Below are positions 1 through 6,391 of a stretch of DNA of 6,399 nucleotides, piece after piece. The translations under genes and the position numbers were made by a program. The notes under the pieces were generated by a model. It saw nothing but the letters and a program-made list of their open reading frames with translations, did no database searches and had not been told where the DNA came from. Source of the DNA: Lachnospiraceae bacterium (lineage in GTDB: Bacteria; Bacillota; Clostridia; Lachnospirales; Lachnospiraceae); assembly GCA_017483425.1 (NCBI GenBank), contig JAFUWM010000245.1, positions 1 through 6,399 of the forward strand, given 5' to 3'. Each line of letters begins with the position of its first letter. Positions within the stretch are counted from its first letter, which is position 1.

Positions 1-187
1 CGATGCCTACCGAAATCTTCGAGAAGTCCAGTCCTCCGCAGATGAGTCCGATGATGGGACCTATGATATCTTCAACCACTGATGAGACTATGGCTGTGAA
101 GGCTCCGCCGATTATGATACCGACAGCCATGCTCATTACGTCGCCCTGCGATATAAATTCCTTGAATTCTTTGATAAATGCTTTCAT
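1..187 (-). CDS. mscL: Large-conductance mechanosensitive channel MscL, N-terminal part (cut by window edge)
   Basis: MscL is an inner-membrane homopentamer that opens a wide pore when membrane tension rises and so vents solutes during osmotic downshock. Only the first 62 codons are in the window; the frame runs open off its left end. The visible protein starts MKAFIKEFKEFISQGDV, matching the family's amphipathic N-terminal helix. The pore-lining first membrane helix follows (about residues 17-46, with AVGIIIGGAF and the IVSS segment), then the P-I-I-G-L and G-G-L-D-F stretch that begins the periplasmic loop. The start at 187 is supported by a perfect AGGAGGT ten bases upstream. Compared from memory with the E. 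coli protein, the conserved RGNVVD stretch reads QGDVMS here. The second membrane helix and C-terminal bundle lie outside the window. The gene follows carB by 121 bases and probably has its own promoter. Family assignment is firm; intactness of the rest cannot be judged. Confidence 0.93.
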   Translation of the reverse strand, partial: MKAFIKEFKEFISQGDVMSMAVGIIIGGAFTAIVSSVVEDIIGPIIGLICGGLDFSKISVGI

Positions 188-197
188 TGGTAATATG

Positions 198-204
198 ACC
201 TCCT
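198..204 (-). promoter_or_regulatory. Ribosome binding site of mscL
   Basis: Read on the minus strand this is AGGAGGT, a full match to the Shine-Dalgarno core, with ten bases between it and the ATG at 187. It fixes the mscL start, because no other in-frame ATG has such a site. Confidence 0.8.
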
Positions 205-228
205 GGTGTTGCTTTATTTTATCGATTT

Positions 229-258
229 ATTTTAGCATACACTTCCCTGCACTGCCAG
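229..258 (-). promoter_or_regulatory. Candidate sigma-A promoter for mscL
   Basis: On the minus strand a -10-like TAAAAT (234-229) is preceded by TGC, giving the extended -10 form TGnTAAAAT. A -35-like CTGGCA (258-253, four of six consensus bases) lies 18 bases upstream. The site is about 40 bases ahead of the mscL ATG, so mscL could be transcribed independently of carB. The call rests on consensus matching only; the local AT-rich background raises the chance of a false match. Confidence 0.45.
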
Positions 259-308
259 TATCGTTTGACTTGTGTGTAAGGTGCTGTTTGCTTGCAATTT
301 TTGTTATA

Positions 309-3300
309 TTATTTTATCAGCTTATGCCACTCCTGCAGGCTCTTGACTTCGCCAAGGCCGTTCTTTTTTACATATGCGATGCCCTCGGCTGCGGATCGTG
401 CCGCTGCCGCCGTGGTTATATAGGTTATACGGTTCTTGACCGCGGCTTTTCTCAGATAGCTGTCATCATGCTTTGAATCCTTGCCTATGGGCGAATTTAC
501 GACAAGCTGGATGTCACCGTTTGTCATGTAATCAACTATATTTGGTCTGCCCTCATGCAGCTTCTTCACGTGCTGAGCAGGGATCCCCGCCTCCGTTATC
601 CTGTCGTAATTTCCTTTGGTCGCCATGATCTTGAAGCCGGCTTCATGGAAGCTCTTTGCTATATCTACCACCTCGGGCTTGTCAGTCTTATTCAGTGATA
701 TAAGCACCGTACCCTCCTGCGGAAGAGTACTCTTTGCGGCTTCCTGCGTCTTATAGTACGCAAGTCCTGTAGAATCAGCTATTCCAAGCACTTCTCCCGT
801 AGATCTCATCTCGGGACCGAGCACCGGATCAACCTCGGGAAACATATTGAAAGGGAATACAGCTTCCTTTATGCCGTAATATGGTATAGTTCTTTCTTTG
901 AGCTCCGGCACCGGAGAGGACTTGCCCGTAAGCTCTCCCGTCACAATATCCACGGCTATCGGAACCATCCTTATCCCGCAGACCTTTGATACGAGCGGCA
1001 CGGTACGGCTTGCCCTGGGATTTGCTTCTATTACAAATACCTTGCCGTCCTCTATCGCAAACTGGATATTAAGCAGTCCTTTTACGCCAAGCTCTACCGC
1101 CATCCTCTTTGTATAATCCTTGATCGTTGCAAGGTTATCGTCGGGTATATGCTTTGAGGGGATAATACATGCGGAATCTCCTGAATGTATCCCGGCCAGT
1201 TCTATATGCTCCATGACCGCAGGCACATAGGCATGCTCTCCGTCGGAGATCGCATCCGCCTCGCACTCCATAGCATGATGCAGGAATCTGTCTATCAGGA
1301 TCGGTCTGTCGGGTGTGACTCCTACTGCCGCCTTCATGTATTCCTCCATCTGGTCGTCATCATACACGACCTCCATGCCCCTGCCTCCAAGGACATAGGA
1401 CGGACGCACCATTACAGGGTAGGAAATCTCCGCCGCGACCTTCTTTGCCTCATCAACAGTGGTCGCCATGCCTGATTCCGGCATGGGGATCCCGAGCTTA
1501 TCCATCATATTTCTGAACTGATCCCTGTCTTCAGCAAGATCAATGACCTCGGGTGAAGTACCGAGTATCTTTACTCCGTTTTTCTTAAGGGAGGCCGCAA
1601 GATTCAGAGGAGTCTGCCCGCCAAACTGCGCTATGACTCCATCAGGCTTCTCCACTGCATAGATCGAGAGCACATCTTCCAGTGTAAGCGGCTCGAAATA
1701 AAGCCTGTCTGACGTGTCGTAATCCGTGGAAACAGTCTCCGGGTTGCAGTTTACTATGATCGTCTCAAAGCCAAGCTTCTTGAGACTCTTTGCGGCATGG
1801 ACACAGCAGTAGTCAAACTCTATACCCTGTCCTATACGGTTGGGTCCTCCGCCAAGTATCATTATCCTCTTTTTGCCGGCATCCTTTACAGGCGATCCCT
1901 TGTCTGAATTATAAGTAGAATAATAATAAGCGCTGTCTTCGGTTCCGCTTACATGGACGGCGTCATACACCTCGGTCACGCCGAGTGCTTCTCTCTTATT
2001 CCTGATATCATCCTCGGATATCTCCAGTATCTCTGCTAAGTATCTGTCGGAGAACCCGTCCTTTTTAGCCTTAATGAGCTTATCATCTGAGGGAAGCGAG
2101 CCCTTATCCTTAAGCAGCTCTTCTTCTTCCTCTACAAGCTCTTTCATCTGCTCTATGAAATATTTCTTCACATGGGTCGCATCATAGATCTCGTCTACAG
2201 TCGCGCCTTTGCGGAGAGCCTCATACATTTCAAAATGTCTCTCCGAATTCGGCGTCGCGAGCCTGTGCAGAAGCTCCTGCTTTGTAAGCCTGTCATACCC
2301 ACCCGTATGACCGAGTCCGTATCTGCCCTTTTCCAGTGATCGTATAGCTTTCTGGAAAGCCTCTTTATAATTCTTTCCTATGGACATGACTTCGCCGACC
2401 GCCCTCATCTGGGTTCCGAGCTTGTCATCTACTCCCTTGAACTTCTCAAATGCCCACCTGGCAAACTTCACGACTACAAAGTCGCCTCCAGGTCTGTACT
2501 GCGAGAGATCGCCCCAGACGCTGTCCTTTAGGTCTTTCAGAGTAAGACCAGTCGCCAGCTTTGCAGATACAAGGGCTATCGGGAAGCCGGTAGCCTTTGA
2601 AGCAAGTGCCGAAGACCTTGAAGTTCTCGGGTTTATCTCAATTACGATTATGCGGCCTGATTTCGGATCATGGGCAAACTGCACATTTGTCCCGCCTATG
2701 ACTCCTATATGCTCGACGATCTTGTAAGCCTGCTCCTGAAGCTTCTTTTGCACATCCTCCGATATCGTGAGCATGGGAGCCGTACAGAAAGAATCTCCGG
2801 TATGCACTCCCATGGGATCTACATTCTCTATGAAGCAGACGGTTATCATGTTATTGTCCTTGTCGCGAACCACCTCAAGCTCAAGCTCTTCCCAGCCGGA
2901 TACACATTCCTCCACGAGAACCTGATGCACAAGGGAAGCCTGTAAGCCTCTCGCGCAGACAGTCTTTAACTCTTCTTTATTATATACAAGGCCGCCGCCT
3001 GCTCCGCCCATGGTATACGCGGGACGCAGCACTACGGGGTAGCCCAGCTCCTCCGCTATCTTCAGCGCTTCATCTACAGAATAAGAAACTTCAGAGCGTG
3101 CCATCTCTATACCGAGACTGTCCATGGTCTTTTTGAACTCTACCCTGTCCTCACCTCTCTCGATAGCATCAACCTGAACACCTATGACCTTCACCCCGTA
3201 TTTGTCAAGAACTCCTGCCTTGTATAATTCCGAGCATAGATTCAGACCGCTCTGTCCTCCGAGGTTTGGAAGCAGGGCATCAGGCCTCTCTTTTTCTATT

Positions 3301-3530
3301 ATCTGGGTAAGCCTTTCCACGTTTAACGGCTCTATATAGGTTACATCTGCCGTTTCGGGATCTGTCATGATAGTCGCCGGGTTGGAGTTTACGAGCACTA
3401 TCTCGTACCCCAGGCTTTTGAGTGCCTTACATGCCTGCGTACCCGAGTAGTCAAACTCGCATGCCTGTCCGATGATGATAGGTCCCGAGCCTATTATCAA
3501 TACCTTGTGGATGTCTGTTCTCTGTGCCAT
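309..3530 (-). CDS. carB: Carbamoyl-phosphate synthase (glutamine-hydrolysing), large subunit
   Basis: CarB makes carbamoyl phosphate from bicarbonate, two ATP and ammonia supplied by the CarA glutaminase. The product feeds arginine and pyrimidine synthesis in the cytoplasm. The protein has 1073 residues, the same as the E. coli enzyme as I recall it, and shows the full duplicated layout. The carboxyphosphate ATP-grasp half spans about 1-400, with GSGPIIIGQACEFDYSG at 15-30, R129, R169, and metal-site Q284, E298 and N300. The oligomerisation region spans about 401-550. The carbamoyl-phosphate half spans about 553-935, with GGGPNRIGQGIEFDY at 560-574, R709, Q823, E835 and N837. The MGS-like allosteric domain spans about 936-1073. 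The glutamates and aspartate corresponding to the E. coli ornithine contacts are present (E777, D785, E889). The start is supported by GGAGGGG six bases upstream. Only 18 bases separate it from the preceding membrane-protein gene, suggesting co-transcription. No carA is adjacent. The gene appears intact. Confidence 0.98.
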   Translation of the reverse strand: MAQRTDIHKVLIIGSGPIIIGQACEFDYSGTQACKALKSLGYEIVLVNSNPATIMTDPETADVTYIEPLNVERLTQIIEKERPDALLPNLGGQSGLNLCSELYKAGVLDKYGVKVIGVQVDAIERGEDRVEFKKTMDSLGIEMARSEVSYSVDEALKIAEELGYPVVLRPAYTMGGAGGGLVYNKEELKTVCARGLQASLVHQVLVEECVSGWEELELEVVRDKDNNMITVCFIENVDPMGVHTGDSFCTAPMLTISEDVQKKLQEQAYKIVEHIGVIGGTNVQFAHDPKSGRIIVIEINPRTSRSSALASKATGFPIALVSAKLATGLTLKDLKDSVWGDLSQYRPGGDFVVVKFARWAFEKFKGVDDKLGTQMRAVGEVMSIGKNYKEAFQKAIRSLEKGRYGLGHTGGYDRLTKQELLHRLATPNSERHFEMYEALRKGATVDEIYDATHVKKYFIEQMKELVEEEEELLKDKGSLPSDDKLIKAKKDGFSDRYLAEILEISEDDIRNKREALGVTEVYDAVHVSGTEDSAYYYSTYNSDKGSPVKDAGKKRIMILGGGPNRIGQGIEFDYCCVHAAKSLKKLGFETIIVNCNPETVSTDYDTSDRLYFEPLTLEDVLSIYAVEKPDGVIAQFGGQTPLNLAASLKKNGVKILGTSPEVIDLAEDRDQFRNMMDKLGIPMPESGMATTVDEAKKVAAEISYPVMVRPSYVLGGRGMEVVYDDDQMEEYMKAAVGVTPDRPILIDRFLHHAMECEADAISDGEHAYVPAVMEHIELAGIHSGDSACIIPSKHIPDDNLATIKDYTKRMAVELGVKGLLNIQFAIEDGKVFVIEANPRASRTVPLVSKVCGIRMVPIAVDIVTGELTGKSSPVPELKERTIPYYGIKEAVFPFNMFPEVDPVLGPEMRSTGEVLGIADSTGLAYYKTQEAAKSTLPQEGTVLISLNKTDKPEVVDIAKSFHEAGFKIMATKGNYDRITEAGIPAQHVKKLHEGRPNIVDYMTNGDIQLVVNSPIGKDSKHDDSYLRKAAVKNRITYITTAAAARSAAEGIAYVKKNGLGEVKSLQEWHKLIK

Positions 3531-3536
3531 TTGCTT

Positions 3537-3543
3537 CCCCTCC
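3537..3543 (-). promoter_or_regulatory. Ribosome binding site of carB
   Basis: Minus-strand GGAGGGG lies six bases before the carB ATG at 3530 and entirely within the 18-base gap after the stop of the upstream gene. There is no room in this gap for a separate promoter or attenuator. Confidence 0.75.
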
Positions 3544-3548
3544 GAATT

Positions 3549-4487
3549 TTATTTATCTGTAGTGTTTTCTGCTGTTTCATCAGTATTGTCTGCTGTGTTT
3601 TGGGTTTCCTCTGTCTGCTCTGTCTGAGGTTCGTTCTTTTCCTGCTTTTTTGCCTCTTCCCTGTCTGCCTTTGCCTGCTTTTTCTCTTCTTTTCTCTGCT
3701 GCTTCTCAAAGGCTTTTATATTCCTTGAGACCTCCTTGTTTGCGGCCTTACCCATATTCCTTAAATATTTACCTGCTTTTCTAAGCTGCTTTTTATCCTG
3801 TCTGTATGGATCATATAAGAAATATGAGATAACTCCCAGCATGAGTATAACTACTCCTATGATCGAAGCAACGGCATAAAATGTCGTGAAGCTGCTCACA
3901 TGCACTTTTTCCAGCGAGACTACTATCACATAATAAACAAATGCCGCCAACATGACCGGGAATAATATCAGATAAAGCACTCTCAAAATACACTGTATGA
4001 CTCTGGGTCTTTCTCCATGATTCAGGAGCGTTCCCTCTATAGCCGTAAAGAAGCACAGGAACAATGTGATATCCACGAACATACCGTTCAGGATACCCGA
4101 TATGATGACAAGGATTACCGACATGAAAAACAGCGCGAACTCGGCACCCTGAAATACGGCCTGGTTTCTCCTTTCCATACCGTCATATTTATCCCCGGAA
4201 ATACCGTGCATGGAGAGAACCTGCTTCCTCACATCCGCTTCAAGGGCGTCATTTATCTGCCGCTCTTTCTCAGTAGCCGCGAGTGTTTCCGTCACATTGT
4301 CCAGCATGCCGTTAAGGTAATCCTGCTGGACGCGTATCATCTCGCTGCGCCTGAGCTCCAGCTCTTTCTTTTTTTCGGCTTCTTCTTCAAGCCGTTTTAC
4401 CTTTGCCGCGATCGGACTGTTTATATCCGCAGCATAAGTTACCTTTTCGACAGAGATTACTTCCTGTCTGTTTTCATTGTTTTCCAT
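3549..4487 (-). CDS. Uncharacterised four-helix membrane protein with N-terminal coiled coil and charged C-terminal tail
   Basis: I do not recognise a family for this 312-residue protein. The N-terminal part is soluble, and residues about 28-95 are rich in E, K, R, L and Q with heptad-like spacing, suggesting a coiled coil. Four hydrophobic segments follow at about 115-133, 136-155, 166-191 and 202-225. The loop between the second and third carries HGERPR, and the segment after the fourth is rich in K and R, so the positive-inside rule puts both termini in the cytoplasm. Residues about 230-285 are very basic and K/E/Q-rich, perhaps a second helical or RNA- or lipid-facing region. The last 30 or so residues form an acidic, low-complexity T/E/N/Q tail. 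No signal peptide, enzyme motif or metal-binding motif is visible. The start at 4487 has AGAGGA seven bases upstream. The gene sits 100 bases after thrS and 18 before carB, so it is probably transcribed with carB. That adjacency does not by itself show a shared function. Confidence 0.85.
   Translation of the reverse strand: MENNENRQEVISVEKVTYAADINSPIAAKVKRLEEEAEKKKELELRRSEMIRVQQDYLNGMLDNVTETLAATEKERQINDALEADVRKQVLSMHGISGDKYDGMERRNQAVFQGAEFALFFMSVILVIISGILNGMFVDITLFLCFFTAIEGTLLNHGERPRVIQCILRVLYLILFPVMLAAFVYYVIVVSLEKVHVSSFTTFYAVASIIGVVILMLGVISYFLYDPYRQDKKQLRKAGKYLRNMGKAANKEVSRNIKAFEKQQRKEEKKQAKADREEAKKQEKNEPQTEQTEETQNTADNTDETAENTTDK
3609..3626. repeat. Perfect 9-base tandem duplication in the tail of the membrane-protein gene
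   Basis: The unit CTCTGTCTG occurs twice back to back (3609-3617 and 3618-3626, plus strand). It falls in the part of the gene encoding the QTEQTEE stretch of the acidic tail. The unit is a multiple of three, so gain or loss of a copy would keep the frame. It is a small low-complexity repeat, not a mobile element. Confidence 0.7.
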
Positions 4488-4494
4488 GTCTGAG

Positions 4495-4500
4495 TCCTCT
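4495..4500 (-). promoter_or_regulatory. Ribosome binding site of the membrane-protein gene
   Basis: Minus-strand AGAGGA lies seven bases before the ATG at 4487. It is weaker than the sites of mscL, carB and thrS but well placed, and it supports this start. Confidence 0.6.
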
Positions 4501-4514
4501 TCTTCGATCCCTTT

Positions 4515-4520
4515 TATATA
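4515..4520 (-). promoter_or_regulatory. Weak candidate -10 element ahead of the membrane-protein gene and carB
   Basis: Minus-strand TATATA (overlapping TATAAA) lies about 27 bases before the ATG at 4487 and downstream of the hairpin at 4544-4578. The best -35 match about 17 bases upstream is CTGTTA, only three of six consensus bases. If the hairpin stops most thrS transcripts, a promoter here would be needed for the next two genes. The sequence support is thin. Confidence 0.25.
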
Positions 4521-4543
4521 AACTCCGCTACCGCCTTAACAGT

Positions 4544-4578
4544 AAATATGACAGGCAACTTTCCCGCCTGTCATATCT
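4544..4578 (-). terminator. Hairpin after thrS, probable weak intrinsic terminator or processing site
   Basis: Plus-strand arms 4546-4556 and 4566-4576 are perfect 11-base inverted repeats (ATATGACAGGC and its complement) around a 9-base loop. The stem extends to 13 pairs, through 4544-4578, with one G-U and one A-U pair. It begins about ten bases after the thrS stop codon. On the minus strand the 3' side continues ATATTTACTGTT, so the U-tract is short and broken. Placement after a stop codon suggests termination, but the poor U-run means read-through into the next gene is likely. It could instead be an RNA-processing or 3'-end-stabilising stem. The near-symmetrical stem and the A-run on the other side (GAAAAATAC on the plus strand) would not serve a gene on the plus strand, as none converges here. 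Confidence 0.6.
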
Positions 4579-4587
4579 GAAAAATAC

Positions 4588-6375
4588 TTATCCTGCCTCA
4601 TCCTTGTCTGTGATGAGATCTATGAGATGTTCGTCGTTCATCTTCCGGCACATGCTTACCAACTGATCTATCGTCACTCCGTGGAGCTGCTGTTTCACGC
4701 CCCGGATATTTATCGACACGGTGCGTTCCGCAACCTCTTTATCCCCGACTACAAGGATATAGGGATCTTTCAGATTCTTATATTCCTTGATCTTCTCATT
4801 CATGTTTTTATCTGCCGTGTCACATTCAACCCGTACACCGGCATTTTCCAGAATATGTTTCAGCTCCAGCGCATAGTCATTGTGCTCGACCCTGATCGGT
4901 ACTATGCCGACCTGATAGGGTGAAAGCCAGAAAGGAAACGCTCCTTTGAAATTCTCTATCAGTATGCCGATGAATCTCTCCAGTGATCCGAAAATTGCCC
5001 TGTGAATGACTACCGGCTGCACCATCTTTCCGGTCTGATCCTGATACGTGAGGCCGAAATTATGAGGAAGCTGGAAATCAAGCTGCACTGTGCCGCACTG
5101 CCATTCACGGCCTATGGCATCCTTTATCTGCAGGTCTATCTTCGGCCCGTAAAAAGCCCCGTCTCCCTCGTTTACCTCGTAACCGCCCTCACCGTATTTC
5201 TTGTCAAGGATACGTCTCAGCGCCGCCTCAGCCTGATTCCAGTCCTCGATATCTCCCATGAAATCTTCGGGTCGGGTCGAAAGCTCCGCCCTGTAGGTGA
5301 TACCGAACGTCGAATATATCTCATCCGCTATGGAAATGATGTTTTCTATCTCTTCCTCTATCTGTGCCTGTGACACGAAAGTGTGGTCATCATCCTGTCT
5401 GAAAGCCTGCACCCTGAAAAGACCGTTCAATGCCCCGCTCTTTTCCTTGCGGTGTACCATGTCAAGCTCGTTATATCTGATGGGAAGCTCTCTGTATGAA
5501 TGATTTGTTCTGGCATAGGTCATCATGGCGTTGGGACAGTTCATGGGCTTAGCTGCCATCACGTCATCAGCATCGGGAGTCCAAGTGGTTCCGGGCACTA
5601 TGAACATATTGTCCTGATAATGAGCCCAGTGTCCGGATATAAGCCAGAGCTTTTTATTATTTATGACCGGAGCGGAGATCTCCTGATAGCCGTTCCTGTC
5701 ATGTATCTGTCTCCAGTATTCGATAAGCGCCCTGTACGTCCTCCATCCTCTGGGAAGCCAGTAAGGCATGCCGGGCGCCGTCTCATGGAACATAAAGAGC
5801 TGCAGCTCGGGTCCCAGCTTTTTGTGATCTCTTTCTTCCGCCTCTTTTACAAAGGCAAGATGCTTTTTTAATTCATCCTTTGAGGGGAAAGCATAGATAT
5901 ATATCCTCTGCATGGAATCATTTTGGGCATCGCCTCTCCAGTAAGCGGCGGATACAGCCTTTACCTTGAAAGCCGCTTGTAAAAGCTCCGCGGAATTATC
6001 CACATGAGGACCGCGGCAGAGATCCACGTAATCATCTCCCGTATAATAAATGCTTATCGTCTCGCTCTCGGGAAGATCCTTTATGATCTCGGTCTTATAC
6101 TTCTGATCCTTGAAAAGATCAAGAGCGTCTCCTTTGGATATCTCTTTTCTGGTCCAGTTCTCCTTGCGCTTCAAGATCTCGCGCATCTTATCCTCTATCG
6201 CTTCAAAATCCTCCGGCGAAGCAGGCCTCGGCAATACAAAATCATAGTATGCGCCGTCCGCTATCTGCGGTCCTATCGCATACTGCACATCTTTCCCGAA
6301 TATCTCTATGACGGCTTTGGCCAGAACGTGCGCCAGTGAATGTCTGTATAACGCTAAATATTCTTCTCTCTCCAT
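4588..6375 (-). CDS. thrS: Threonine-tRNA ligase (ThrRS), short form apparently without a TGS domain
   Basis: ThrRS attaches threonine to tRNA-Thr in the cytoplasm and edits mis-charged Ser-tRNA-Thr. Numbering from the chosen start (595 residues), the protein opens almost directly with the editing domain (about 6-190). Its HSLAH (H12, H16) and CRGPH (C120, H124) motifs are intact. The class II catalytic core (about 195-480) has the expected zinc ligands C280 (PMNCP), H331 (DDDHTF) and H458 (HRAIFGSLERFIG, motif 3). A C-terminal anticodon-binding domain follows (about 488-585). The TGS domain of about 60 residues that starts most bacterial ThrRS is not seen. The core also differs from the E. 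coli pattern as I recall it: CPNA for CPGH, RVQAF for RVRGF, DDDH for DDAH. The start at 6375 is chosen because a long anti-SD match (6391-6382) precedes it and overlaps the alternative in-frame ATG at 6393. The frame stays open to the window edge, so a longer protein is not fully excluded. A T-box leader, common for this gene in Firmicutes, would lie outside the window. Confidence 0.96.
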   Translation of the reverse strand: MEREEYLALYRHSLAHVLAKAVIEIFGKDVQYAIGPQIADGAYYDFVLPRPASPEDFEAIEDKMREILKRKENWTRKEISKGDALDLFKDQKYKTEIIKDLPESETISIYYTGDDYVDLCRGPHVDNSAELLQAAFKVKAVSAAYWRGDAQNDSMQRIYIYAFPSKDELKKHLAFVKEAEERDHKKLGPELQLFMFHETAPGMPYWLPRGWRTYRALIEYWRQIHDRNGYQEISAPVINNKKLWLISGHWAHYQDNMFIVPGTTWTPDADDVMAAKPMNCPNAMMTYARTNHSYRELPIRYNELDMVHRKEKSGALNGLFRVQAFRQDDDHTFVSQAQIEEEIENIISIADEIYSTFGITYRAELSTRPEDFMGDIEDWNQAEAALRRILDKKYGEGGYEVNEGDGAFYGPKIDLQIKDAIGREWQCGTVQLDFQLPHNFGLTYQDQTGKMVQPVVIHRAIFGSLERFIGILIENFKGAFPFWLSPYQVGIVPIRVEHNDYALELKHILENAGVRVECDTADKNMNEKIKEYKNLKDPYILVVGDKEVAERTVSINIRGVKQQLHGVTIDQLVSMCRKMNDEHLIDLITDKDEAG

Positions 6376-6381
6376 GACGGT

Positions 6382-6391
6382 GATCCCCTCC
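6382..6391 (-). promoter_or_regulatory. Extended ribosome binding site that decides the thrS start
   Basis: Minus-strand GGAGGGGATC matches the complement of the usual Firmicutes 16S rRNA 3' tail (GGAGGTGATC) at nine of ten bases. It ends six bases before the ATG at 6375. The ATG at 6393 sits just ahead of and runs into this site, which makes 6375 the better start and gives a product of 595 rather than 601 residues. Confidence 0.65.

Noticed and set aside
188..308. Possible intrinsic terminator after carB
   Set aside because: The gap is AT-rich, but I found no stable GC stem followed by a T-run on the minus strand; only the mscL promoter candidate and SD could be supported.
3..476. Plus-strand open frame of 157 codons across the mscL start and the end of carB
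   Set aside because: It is antisense to two clearly recognised genes, has no family-like sequence, and spans a real intergenic promoter region.
3497..3709. Minus-strand 70-codon basic peptide overlapping the membrane-protein tail and the carB start
   Set aside because: It is a shifted-frame reading of the low-complexity tail and overlaps two better-supported genes.
3507..3728. Plus-strand frame encoding a very hydrophobic, cysteine-rich peptide
   Set aside because: It is the antisense of the K/E-rich tail of the membrane-protein gene; lysine and glutamate codons read backwards give leucine and phenylalanine. No convincing SD was seen.
4017..4666. Plus-strand frames opposite the membrane-protein gene and the end of thrS
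   Set aside because: They are shadows of real minus-strand genes, with no recognisable domain or family pattern.
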